NCBI RefSeq assembly: GCF_001039355.2
Contig: NW_019774836.1
Coordinates: forward strand, 1 to 24,654
Direction: 5' to 3'
From: Lingula anatina
Lineage: Eukaryota; Brachiopoda; Lingulata; Lingulida; Lingulidae
Length of the DNA: 24,654 nucleotides
Numbering within the stretch: the first letter of the stretch is position 1; each line of letters opens with the position of its first letter. The notes below the pieces were generated by a model, which searched no databases, was not told where the DNA came from, and saw only the letters and a program-made list of their open reading frames with translations. The position numbers were made by a program, and so were the translations under genes. This document shows positions 1-10,353 of this stretch, one piece after another.

Positions 1-2
1 TG

Positions 3-27
3 TGAGAGAGAGAGAGAGAGAGAGAGA
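3..27. repeat. (GA)n microsatellite
   Basis: Uninterrupted GA dinucleotides open the window, so the tract may continue to the left. Confidence 0.95.
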
Positions 28-1934
28 AACAACAGCTAACAAAATGGCATTTGGCAAAAAAAATCATTGACGCCTTAAAATACATTATCAGCCCTGCCAT
101 TGATAATACCATGTAAAGAATTTTCAGGGCAAGCCAGCTATAAAACAGCCCCTTAACCTGCTGGCATTTCCATGCAGTTCACCCTCCAGGAGCCTCCTTA
201 ATGCCTCATTAATTATCACACCTCTCCTGATTGGGACAACACACAGCCATAAATAACCACTAAATATTCAACTCTCTCTCCTGTATGGACCTCACCTGAG
301 CAGAATAGACTCCTGTTCATCTACATGTAGCATGTCTAGAAATCCCCCCACCCTCACCCAAAAACTTTTATAAGCATAAAGTTTTGTCCTTTTAGTTAAG
401 AAGAAATAAACTTTGTTTTTGCATGCTGTTTTAATTTCATGAAGGCTATTGAATTTTTTGTTACATTAAAATGACTCGAATCTTACCATAATCAAATATG
501 CAACCATGACTTTTTTTCACATTTTTTATTTTAAATTTTTTCCCCAAATATATTTGGTTTAAAAATGATCATGACTTCTTAGAACTTTTCTAAACAATGA
601 ACCAGGTATGAAGGTATCCTTTAACATAATGTTATTCATATCATTAGTCTATCCTCGTCATGGTATGTTATCTTTACTTCTAAACACACACTATTTTCAC
701 TTTTTCTATCATCTATGTTTTATTTCATTTTTTTAACATTTTTTTATCTTTTATGTATGCTCTGTAATTTCTTCTCTGAAGTATAAAGATTTTCTTTTAA
801 TTTATAGTATGAAAAATAAAAAAAATAAAATAAAATAAACTTTATCAAGCTTCTTTAAGCAAAAAATTTGTGTAATTTTTTAGTCACATAAATATCAAAA
901 GGTTAACCTTTTTAAAACCTAGATTTACAGAAAAGAAGGTAACATTAAATAGTAAGGGTTAGTTTAAAGTAACAAAAACACCTCAGTGTTCTCATTTTGT
1001 CCCATACAAGTATGTCTGTGATCTCTATTATAAAGATGACCAGTGACAATGACAACAGCGCCTAGAGACATCCCATTCTTTATGACAATCAAATAACATC
1101 TTTCTCTTAATACTCATAATTATTGTAAAGCCTAAAGGAGAATGACATTCTAAAAAAATTTGAACAGGGCATGCCAGGTAAAACCACCCTGGTCATATTC
1201 AAGAAAAAAAAAAACACCAATGATTGTCCAAAAAATACTGCTTATAACTTACAAGAATGCCATTTTTTCCCTAAAATTATGAACTTTGGCATTTTGCACT
1301 CACATGTCCCTTCAATCTAAAGAAAATTTAAATAAATATGTCCATTAGGATCTTAAAGAGGATTTCTAGTGCATCAAAAACTGATCCACCTCACATAAAC
1401 TTTAATAGTGCTTGTCCTAATATTTTATATCATGCTCTCTGTCAATTTATTGGCTTTTTTAAAACAGGAAACCGTATCATATATTATAAAGATTGCAAGG
1501 GTCTTGTGATATAGTTTCATGCTGATCAAAATCAAAATCCAGGTTTTGCAAATGAGGATCAGTAAAATCTAATCAATAAAAATACAAAAAGATCAATAAA
1601 ATGGCAGAAATCACACACATTCAGAAGTCGATGTAAGTCCATTAGGAAAATAACTTCATGAGCCCTTTTCAACAAATTGTCAAATTATATTTATTGAGAA
1701 AGATTTTAAAAACACAAATCTTAAATTTATAAATAAAGTGATCTGTTTTTAGGCAGAACAAGCCATGTCCATTGGACAAAATCACATCCAAGTTTCCAAC
1801 AAATTGTCCAATTTGAAAAATCTGCAAACAAATGCTTAGAAGAACATAAAAAATGCAAGATAAGCTATACAATGCTGATATCTTACCTCACACCAGAGAC
1901 CTTCACAAGGTGTCTGTCAATACGGGCAAACTGA

Positions 1935-1963
1935 TGTACATATATAACGTCTATATATGTACA
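1935..1963. other. Perfect 12-bp inverted repeat (hairpin)
   Basis: TGTACATATATA at 1935-1946 and TATATATGTACA at 1952-1963 are exact reverse complements with a 5-base spacer, ACGTC. No gene lies nearby. AT-rich palindromes of this sort are common in such DNA and the function is unknown. Confidence 0.8.
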
Positions 1964-3505
1964 TATACTAGTATATCATCCACTCCAATGTGCCAATCTA
2001 TCAACTTTCGTGTTCTGCAGAGGATAGCAAGCTCCCATGTGAAAATATCTCAATGTTGTTGCAGTGTTGTCTATGGTATAACATGTCTGGAATATAAATC
2101 AGACTGTCAGGAAAAAAATTGTAGTTATCTGATTATTTACTAGGTATTAATTTTTACCAAAATGTCACATCAGCGATTCAGGTAATCTGACTTTTTATCT
2201 TCTAGCACCTCTCACGTATACATCTGTATAATCTTCTGTTTAGCTCTGATAATAATGCGTGTACCCTGACTGGCACATGTACAGTCATTGAAGTTGATTG
2301 AAGTTGCTGCAACCTTGGGTGATAATTAACAAAGGTTGTTTGTTGATAATGAAAAATTCCTCGCCCTGTTTTTTATCTTCCCACTTCCAATTACCTATAA
2401 ACAACTTCAAGGTGCATTTCTACTCAAGCTGTAACAGTATAACTGAGGAGGTACTATCTCTTTCAACATGATTCATAACTATGATAATAGGAAGACAATT
2501 GAATTTTCTTATCCATCAGGGCATTGTTAAAACTGTTCCAGTACTCCTGTTCTGTGAAAAAAATCAATTAACACACTTTCCAGATGATGTGAAGAGGCTG
2601 CAAACATACAATCAATCATCTGTAGTGAGTTAGTAGTAAGTGACTGGTCTCTGAACACCTCTAATGTATGGACTACTAGTAAATAATGACTGATGGATAA
2701 ACATATGCAATTGTGTTTGTCCTTGGACAGCAGTTTGAACAATTGTCATGATAGCTAAGACACTCAAGTCTGATACCCCACCCCGCCCTGCCCCATTGGC
2801 AATATCCAGTTCTGACTCAGGTTAATTTTTATCAACTTTGTGTGCATTCATTAGATCCCTCAATGCTGTATGTCCTGCTTCATTCAGCACTACTATACGG
2901 GTTTGTTCCCAATGACATAATCATTCTAGGTTGATTGATCCAACTCCACAGGGACTCTTGCTGAATGCAATCATATTAACAGATTAACATACCTAGGTAG
3001 AACAATAGTTTCACTGGGAATGAAGTATATTTACCCTCCCACTTTCCATACTAGTAATTNCGCCTTACAGTAACCGCTATAAAAATTCGAACGTCTTTAC
3101 GTCAACAAATTTCATATAATTATGCAAAATTCATTTCACAGTGAGAAAAACTATTGCAATAGTAAGGTTATTAACATAATAAACCATTAAATTGGATTTA
3201 AATGCTGCTTTCAAATATAGATGTTCCTGTAATTTCTCTACTATGATGTATGTCTTACTTTTCTGTTATCCAATCTGAATTGAATTTTCACAGGATGGAT
3301 TAAATTCTGAATTACTTTGCTTAAAAACAGGAAGGGATAGAAACCATCGCCGTTAATGCCGCTGATACCAGTGTAACGTGACAGTTATATATAACTCTAA
3401 AGCTTTCTTGATTTTCAAAACTTTAACTTATAACTTTAAAAGGTACTGAAGGCTGTGACGTACTTTGGTATTACTATTGCCAGATCCAATTTGGTAAGAA
3501 GGATG

Positions 3506-3517
3506 TCTCTCTCTCTC

Positions 3518-3549
<32 letters not shown>
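3506..3549. repeat. Compound (TC)n(AC)n microsatellite
   Basis: A run of TC dinucleotides with one CC interruption passes directly into AC dinucleotides. It lies about 190 bp downstream of the stop codon of the minus-strand secreted-protein gene. Confidence 0.95.
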
Positions 3550-3621
3550 TCCCTAATGAGTGGGATTATCTTGTTAAAAAAGTGGTCAAAGAACAATTTC
3601 AAAAAGATTTCATTCTTGTAA

Positions 3622-3627
3622 TTTATT
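3622..3627 (-). promoter_or_regulatory. Candidate polyadenylation signal of the secreted-protein gene
   Basis: TTTATT on the plus strand reads AATAAA on the minus strand, about 115 bases downstream of the stop codon at 3740. Spacing suits a short 3' UTR. The hexamer is frequent in AT-rich DNA, so this is only a candidate. Confidence 0.45.
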
Positions 3628-3739
3628 TTCCTTTGCCCAGCCCTTACAATTAATTTCACGAAAGCAAAATAATTCTAAAATAAGCAAAAGTCAACATTTT
3701 AGAATAGCCAAGAAACTTTTCAATGAATGAAAATGTAAC

Positions 3740-4552
3740 CTATGGCAGACTATACTTGGTACGGTTACAGGAGAAGGTGATCACCATTCTTCCATCATTC
3801 AAAAATTCGTTTCCATGCACGTATCGAGGAGAGATCCCACGTGCTACGCCGTCACCGAACTCTGGCCTCGTCAGACTGGTGACATACCCATTGAGGACCA
3901 CGTAAGTGCCTGTGGTGACGTCATACGCGCTCAGATCAGTGTCTTGACCCAAGGGGATGGGAATTAAAAGACTTGGGACACGGTCTTCTACAAGTAGCTT
4001 AATTTCGCTATCGAACCCCTTGCGCCCAGGTTTCATATAGTAATAGTGTAACCCAATCATACTATTTGCCGGAACGACCATTCCCTGATTTCGACCCTCT
4101 GTTACAGTAAACTCATTTTTGGTCACAATCAGCCATGCATTATAGCAAATCTGGGAATCGTAAAAACGAACTTCATTGCCACGTGACTCCGAATAAAGTC
4201 TAAAATTAGCAGACTGCGGAACGGTCACGATTTTGAAAGTAAATTTAACTGTCGTGGTTTCGAAGAACACAGGGGTTGGATCAACCCCTGACAACGTATC
4301 GTCTACAACGCCCACGTCGATGCCGTACCATTCCTTCAAAAACTGTAGGACCTTCCTCCCTTCAGCCGCGATACTAGTGTTCGTGTTCAGACCAAAATAT
4401 CGATGATTTTTGTACCACTGCTCGGCAAATCCTTGGCTTCCACCGCGGGTCATACTGCCATGGCTTATCACAGTGTAGACAGCACACATTCTTTCTCCCG
4501 CCACCACCATTGGCAATGTGAAGAAACACATGAGGGAAAAGAGATGCAATGC
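3740..4552 (-). CDS. Terminal exon of a probable secreted protein, function unknown
   Basis: Open frame of about 270 codons ending in TAG at 3740-3742, with GC-richer, clearly coding composition. It begins just after a good splice acceptor (minus-strand TTTTCTTTTCCAG) and an in-frame TGA lies a few codons further upstream, so this is a 3' exon. The first ATG inside it is at 4531-4529, and the frame before it opens on TTG. Residues 1-18 of the frame (LHLFSLMCFFTLPMVVAG) are hydrophobic and look like a signal peptide, probably begun in an upstream exon I could not locate. The mature part has three cysteines (about 22, 135, 261), N-glycosylation sequons NTS (57) and NRT (262), and many aromatic and beta-branched residues that suggest a beta-rich fold. 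No transmembrane segment follows. I do not recognise the family. Confidence 0.72.
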   Translation of the reverse strand, partial: ALHLFSLMCFFTLPMVVAGERMCAVYTVISHGSMTRGGSQGFAEQWYKNHRYFGLNTNTSIAAEGRKVLQFLKEWYGIDVGVVDDTLSGVDPTPVFFETTTVKFTFKIVTVPQSANFRLYSESRGNEVRFYDSQICYNAWLIVTKNEFTVTEGRNQGMVVPANSMIGLHYYYMKPGRKGFDSEIKLLVEDRVPSLLIPIPLGQDTDLSAYDVTTGTYVVLNGYVTSLTRPEFGDGVARGISPRYVHGNEFLNDGRMVITFSCNRTKYSLP

Positions 4553-5319
4553 CTGGAAAAGAAAAGAACGGAGTCACCCTTAATACAGTGTCCACAAGAT
4601 ATACACAGGGCTAGGCAAGACATCTAAGTACTAAGTAAAGGTACCAAGACGCCAAACACTCTTAAACTGGGATGTTTTCGAAGGCAGTTTCGACATAAAT
4701 TCGAGCTAGAACGTGTCGTCAGTTTTCTGTTTCAAACTCTCCCCCCACCCCCGACCCAGTGCCAATGATGGTAAACTATTCTCTATGGCTAACTTTGATG
4801 TCTAAAAAGATTTTGAGATCTCTGTACATTTCGTGCCAAAAAACTTCACTCTCATGCATAACCTATACTACATGTATTCTTTAGTATAAGGATCAACGCC
4901 GCTACTGACCAATTTACACAATATTTGCATATGTTAAAAAAACTGGAGCAAATAGCGAACGATATTCAACCGTGCTGGAACAACGTTGTGACGTGCGTAA
5001 TTCCCTCTTTGAAAATAACGTGCGTAATTTCATTTCCTGTAACATCACCCCCCTCCTACCCGGCTGGATAATGCACTTCTAGTTGAGGTTAAAATCAAGG
5101 CAATTTGTGAGACTGGTGTGTTCTTATTGAAACTGGTATTTTCCTGTGTTTAGTTTTTTTTTAAGTTAACTAATTAAAATTAATTCCTTATTGGTCGGAT
5201 AGCCATGACGCAGACAGTAAGTGCAATACCAACAGCTTGCTGGACTAAATGTTAACACAACAGCATCTACATCACTGTAAACAAACTAACCACGGCATCC
5301 ACTCTGCCGAACACCACTA
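4553..5319. other. Intergenic region upstream of the secreted-protein exon
   Basis: This should contain the first intron and 5' exon(s) or promoter of the minus-strand secreted-protein gene. I cannot identify a convincing ATG exon with a donor that fits the phase-0 acceptor at 4553. No other gene is visible. Confidence 0.45.
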
Positions 5320-5970
5320 TAGTCGAGTCGCCACTCCCATAGGCCCAATAGTCGAACCCTGCAATGTTCTTTCCTGTAAACTTTTTTTGCTGAAATGCAT
5401 TCTTCAGGCCGAGAGAAGCAAAATTAGCTTGGTTGCTATTTCCGAGACCTTGAGCATTTTTCAATATGGCCGTCAATTTATGAGGAAAAATAGAAAAACG
5501 ACCAGAAGTCGCCGGGTAAACTTTATTGACAGCTTTTTTGAACGTGTATCCTATCAGGAGAGGACAACAGTACTATTGAATACGCTTAAGCGCGTACCAC
5601 TTAGCAAAAAACCAAAATGGCCGTCAAAACATAAGGCAGAAAATGATAAAAGCTGCAGAATCAGTTTGTTTTTTGCATATTTATTTTTATTAAAACCATA
5701 TGCCCTTTTTATATTTATGTTAATTATAATATTTTGTTAGTCATGACCTGAAACTCTTGGAATAAGCTTATCTGACAGTTCAATAACCCCCAAGAGTCTG
5801 TTTGCTACTTCTCCGGGTTCCATAGTCAAATACTTAAAATGTTATTCCCTGAATTTTTAAAAATAATTTTACACCTTGGGAGTATAAAAGCCAATTTCAT
5901 TTGGGCTTTCTTGGCAGTGGCTAGATATGGAACATTGATCAATTTTCAAAATTCAAGATGGCCGTCAATA
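5320..5970 (+). repeat. Left inverted arm
   Basis: Matches the reverse complement of 8518-9156. It carries ATGGCCGTCAA at 5466, 5617 and 5958. A frame of about 100 codons (5400-5740) is open here and partly open in the other arm, and a shorter opposite frame is open in both. The differences between arms change amino acids freely (Met/Ile, Thr/Ser, Arg/Ser, Leu/Val, Arg/Pro), which argues against a conserved protein. Confidence 0.8.
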
Positions 5971-6381
5971 ATATAAAAAATATATTATAATATCATTATA
6001 TTATAAATGAATAATTATGTTACATAGCAATGAGTCGGGTTTAAAGTGCATGGTATTCCACATTTCAAATGACCGCTAAAACATGCCCCAAAAAGGTAAA
6101 AAAAGCAGTTAAATTACGTTTTAAACTGATTATTCGGCGTATAATAAAATATATCCAACCCTGTTATTTATTGACAAAGTGTACTTGTAAGGTACAGTTA
6201 TACTAAGACTCTATAAAAGAGGATCATTGATAGGACTGACCATTACGTAAGTTCTCTTTTTAATACAGAAAGTTTATCAAGGGCCAACGGGGGGTTCTGC
6301 AGGAATTTGGGCACAGGGAGTTCAAAATTTTAATCTGCAATCGGGACTCTTATATTTACATGGAGTCCAACCAAGTCCGTT

Positions 6382-6409
6382 GGTGGGGACGGGGGGGTGG
6401 GAGGGGGGG
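6382..6409 (+). other. G-run tract with G-quadruplex potential
   Basis: Four G runs of 3-7 bases are separated by one or two bases (GGGG-AC-G7-T-GGG-A-G7). This satisfies the usual quadruplex pattern on the plus strand. It lies inside the repeat block and is strikingly GC-rich for its surroundings. Confidence 0.7.
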
Positions 6410-6886
6410 TGAGTGTTATTCAATTTTACTTGTCAAAATATTAACCTTCTTATTTTTTTCGTTTTTTTTATTGATCATACCTTAATATTTTAATTTTATA
6501 TCTTTATCATAACTTTTTCAGTATGTACATAAAATTTAGCTTAAAACTTCCCATTCTTTTTATTGAGATTGGCACGTGTAAGAATATTTCATCAGTATGT
6601 AACAGCATTTCTAGTTTTTCTTATTACTGCACTTTTTCACTTTACATTTTAAAGAGTCAATAAGCAAAACATCTTACAAATATTTTGGTTATACATGTAT
6701 ATACTGACAGCCATTAAAATCCTTGAGGCCATATTTTTGAAAATAATTGTTATTTTGAAGCTCTAAACTGGATTATTTCCATACGAATCATTTGTTTAGG
6801 ACATTGGTATACAGAACCAAAAATCTTAAGTTTTATGAATATTTTCAAAACAAAAATGGCACCAGCCCAACACAAAGTCACAACGG

Positions 6887-7620
6887 TCAATAGCCGGTAC
6901 GATCTCCGCTTGCTTCGATGCAGGCGGCGATCTGTTGTCGCATGCTCGGGCAATAAATGTGGATGGGATGGTGTCGTGTGGAATCCTATTCCAGCCTTGT
7001 CGTAGTGCCTCGATCAGCTGCTGCCTTGGCCAACGGACGGCCAAGATATATGTAGTACCAGATGTGTTCAATCGGATTCACATCCAGAAAATAGACAGGC
7101 CGGGGTAGGACATCCACCTTTGGGACCCCAGATACACTTGGATCATTTGTGCCGAATGGGAACGGGTCATGTCCTGTTGGGAAAAAGTGATATCAGTTTT
7201 CTGCTGCATGAACGAGGTTATGTGAGGTTGCAGGATCTGATCTATGTAGTGACGAGCAGGTATGTTGCCATCAACGACCACCATCGGCTGACCGAGTGTC
7301 GACGCACAGTGGGGCTGCTGTTCCGGTTGTTGTTCCTGCCGGGTGCCTCTTGTGCTGTAAGACTGGCATGGCGAAACTGGTTCCGTAGCTGATGCAACCT
7401 GGTGTAGCGATCCTTGTCTGGAGTTGTCACTCTCTGCGGTATATCGCTAACAGAGCCAGGCATGTTGTGGCATTTTACCAGGTTCCTGATTGTGGGTTGG
7501 GAACAGCCCATACATTCTAGCTCAAAGCAGACTCCCCTCACACCCAGTGCTCAGAGATGTACGTTGTTCACATGATAGACATGGCATGATTCCGTTCACT
7601 GGAATAACAACATGGGTGGC
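6887..7620 (-). pseudogene. Decayed Tc1/mariner (IS630-like) transposase
   Basis: Pieces of one transposase lie in order on the minus strand in shifted frames. An N-terminal helix-turn-helix region (7541-7420) includes CSQPTIRNLVKCHNMPGSV, followed by a VTTPDKDRY-type segment. A catalytic-core part (about 7284-7140) reads GNIPARHYIDQIL then FSQQDMTRSHSAQ, in place of the family's FQQDNARPHTA. A C-terminal part has NPIEHIW (near 7060) and ends MRQQIAACIEASGDRTGY before a TGA at 6887-6889. The second D and the E of the DDE triad are visible. Frameshifts and the altered motif mean it cannot be active. Terminal inverted repeats of this element were not identified. Confidence 0.85.
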
Positions 7621-8517
7621 CGGGTGGCCTGTTTTTGGTGCAATGAAGCATGGCAACATGACAACTCATCATTGTCTTAACTACCCGAGCACTAAGTCAT
7701 CAATAAATGCACAATGAATAATTACATCTACCCTACAAGTAGAAAAATGCATACATTACTATCTCAAAGCTTCCATTATCTGTAAGTATATATTGGCAAA
7801 AACAACATTTCGAATACATGATGTCGATGGGTAGCCCTCGCATATCCCCGCACTATGTCACGTTGTCCAGAATAGCTGACCTCATGGGCCCTAACCTCTG
7901 GGTTTGTATACCCCTGCTTGGATCTCGGTTATTTATAATAAAATTCATTATTAAACAACAAAAATGCCTTTACCCATAGCTGTTAAAATATTTAAAAAGT
8001 TTACAAAAAAGGATAAGAATAATCCAACCTGAAGAAAACGATTTGACGCCTTTTTTCAAAATGATTTTGTTTACACATACTAGAATGATAATTCCTTGCA
8101 TTAATTTTTGATTTAGAATGAAAAACTAGTTGTCAGGACTGAGATTTCCGCAATCAATGTTTGGTTTGATCATAGAGCAGCATTGACGGACATATTGGTT
8201 TTCGTTTTTAGTATCATTTAACCTAAAATATGTTTTATTGTGTGCTGTGTCTTGAACGCAGGTATAGCGTTTTTCACTTTATATATGTATTTATATTTGT
8301 TCCAGTTAAAGTCTATTTCAGTTAAAAGCCTTGTAGTTTTACAGTTGTTTATTTGCCCTTTCATTATGTTTTGGAGGCCATTTTTATTAAAATAACTTGC
8401 AAAATGAAATAAATGATCGCACTTTGCATGAATAAAATATAAATATGCAATGATGAACAATGGAGTGAAGCATTAATTTTTTATTTGAATGTATGGCTCT
8501 CGCTATTCACATAACAA

Positions 8518-9156
8518 ATTGATGGCCATCTTGAATTTTGAAAAATTGTAAATATCTCGTAATATAAGCTTCTCTTACTTTTGTAACCCAGATGAAACAA
8601 TTTCTTTAAAAAAACTTGCAAGATATAACATAGCAAGCTTTGACTATGGGGCTCGTCGGAGTGGCAAATGGACTCTCAGGAGATGGCACCGTCTGCCACC
8701 ATCTGATTAATGTCAAATAAGTAGTTTCTGAGAGTTTAGGATCATGACTAACAAATTATCATAATAGACATAAATAGAAAAGGCGGAAATGTTTTTAATA
8801 AGACTTAATTTGCAAAATAAGAAACTAATTTTGCAGCTGTTTTTACTTCCTGCCATATGTTTTGACGGCCATTTTGGCTTTTTTGCTATATGTAACGGGC
8901 TTAAGTGTATTCACTAGTACTGTTGTGCTCTCCTGATAGGATACACGTTCAAAAAAGCTGTCAATAAAGTTTACCCGGCGACTTCTGCTCGTTTTTCTAT
9001 TTTTTCTAATAAATTGACGGCCATATTGAAAAATGCTCAAGGTCTCGGAAATAGCAACCAAGCTAATTTTGCTTCTCTCGACCTAAAGAATGCATTTCAG
9101 CGAAAAAAGTTTACAGGAAAAAACATTGCAGGGTTAGCGTTCTGGCTACTCGACTA
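8518..9156 (-). repeat. Right inverted arm
   Basis: Reverse complement of 5320-5970, with the ATGGCC[GA]TCAA motif in minus orientation at 8519-8529, 8862-8872 and 9015-9025. The outer end lacks about 14-17 bases present in the left arm next to the TAGTCGAGT terminus. Confidence 0.8.
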
Positions 9157-10010
9157 CTATTCTATATGTATACTATATATAATTAAGTTACAATACTATA
9201 AAACAGGTAATATAATCTTTATTAACTATTGCTGTACTCACCATGTCCCTAATTTTCGGTGACTATTTAGACGCTCTTGAAAATGTTTCTCTGGTTTGAT
9301 CTCTTGGTACACCTTTTCGGTTGACCAGAAAAAGGACAACTGAACAGCGGCTTAGTGCAGTATTGAAATTAAATACAGTTCTTAAAAAATGTTGGTGTCA
9401 GCGTTTGGTTTGCGTTACTACGAGCACTGGCACGCGTGATAGATGATATGGGCGTTTTTTATATATAAACTAAACCGTCACACACTATACAGAGAAAAAA
9501 TATATAAAGATATGTAGAATGAACTGAGTTTTAAAAGCGTACGGTTTAATTGTTCTTGGTCTGCTCATTCAATTTTGCTATTTCTCCTTGCTATTCACCC
9601 CATCTCATCGATGAACTTAAACTTNTAAAAAGCATACCAACAAGAAAGAAGCTTGATGATCCGACCATGTTTGATTGATGAATATCAGATATGCTTAATT
9701 AACTTACGACTCTAGTACATGTACAGTACGTGTAATGTGTAAAACAGTATAGAATGGTGATGTTTTGTCAATCAGATTTATTGAGACTCATTTCATCCTT
9801 GCAACATGCCATCAACTAATATACAGGCTTGACAATCTGAGGATCTTTGCCCTGGAGGGCATTAACACCCCGTAATACTGAATTTAACAGGTCCATCTTC
9901 TAAATATTGAAAGATGAAGATGTACAAGCAAGTTTGAAAGTTTCATTACCATAAAGAATCTTTAAAAGATTTCAATATTTTATTCAATTTATCATTCATA
10001 GAAAGAATCC
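9157..10010. other. Region upstream of SDCCAG8 exon 1
   Basis: This should hold the promoter and any 5' UTR exon of SDCCAG8. A possible acceptor (TTCATTCATAG, ending at 10000) precedes the first coding exon, so the transcript may start in an upstream non-coding exon. I found no X-box here and no TATA element I would defend. An N is at 9625. No other gene is seen. Confidence 0.45.
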
Positions 10011-10016
10011 ATGTAA
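10011..10016 (+). promoter_or_regulatory. Minimal start-stop upstream ORF (ATG TAA)
   Basis: ATGTAA ends two bases before the SDCCAG8 initiator ATG at 10019 and is in a different frame. The main ATG has a good context (A at -3, G at +4). Start-stop elements are known to stall ribosomes and lower downstream initiation. Whether it works here depends on the transcript including these bases. Confidence 0.55.
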
Positions 10017-10018
10017 GC

Positions 10019-10353
10019 ATGGAAGAGGTTAGACAGGCTTTAGAAAGCCCTGCCCCACCCAGCTCCAGGTCTGCGTCTCCGTCTTCTCCAAGAATGAGGT
10101 CATCTCCTCGCTACTCAGCCAAGAAAAAAACTGGCCTGGATCCAAGGACAAGGTCTTCCAGCAGTAGAAGCCCTAGAGGGCATGACAGCCAGGAATCACA
10201 TGAATATCCCCAGCGACGTCCTGGCAGTAGAAACAGCAGTGAAAATGCAGAAAGAATCACAGGAAGACATTATCATCAGCAGCAGCCCCGCCATCGGCCA
10301 CGTCAGGGAGGTCATCAGCTCAAGGGGAGGAAGCCAACATCAGGATCTTCACG
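10019..10353 (+). CDS. SDCCAG8: SDCCAG8 exon 1 (N terminus)
   Basis: Starts at ATG 10019 (MEEVRQALESPAPPSSRS) and ends at the donor CG|GTAATA, leaving phase 2. It encodes 111 residues rich in Ser, Arg and Pro with many SP/SPR motifs, suggesting a disordered, possibly phosphorylated leader. An alternative frame is open across its 3' half, but only this frame joins exon 2 in phase. Confidence 0.8.

Larger units (their letters stand above)
28..3600. other. AT-rich intergenic DNA without a recognisable gene
   Basis: The stretch is AT-rich with many A/T homopolymers. The longest open frames (about 60-96 codons) show no domain, biased composition or plausible splice context, and they read as chance frames. 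It holds a perfect hairpin at 1935-1963, a compound microsatellite near 3506, and an N at 3060. I see no coding exon on either strand. Confidence 0.6.
5320..9156. mobile_element. Repeat block with long (~640 bp) inverted arms, foldback-like
   Basis: The outer arms (5320-5970 and 8518-9156) are reverse complements. Both start with TAGTCGAGT and both end inward at ATGGCC[GA]TCAAT. Similarity is very high over the outer ~300 bp and clearly lower inward, with weak similarity continuing to about 6130 and 8290. Between them is 2.5 kb of AT-rich sequence holding a decayed Tc1-like transposase. Either this is one element with long terminal inverted repeats (foldback type), or two copies of a shorter repeat inserted head to head with a Tc1 element nested between. 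No clear target-site duplication was found. Confidence 0.65.

Noticed and set aside
5249-5740. 163-codon open frame on the plus strand in the left inverted arm, with an opposing frame, both partly open in the right arm
   Set aside because: Differences between the two arms are mostly amino-acid changing and the frames lack domains. This is shared repeat sequence, not a protein gene.
7120-7717. Plus-strand frames of 75-90 codons across the transposase region
   Set aside because: They are antisense shadows of the decayed minus-strand Tc1-like transposase.
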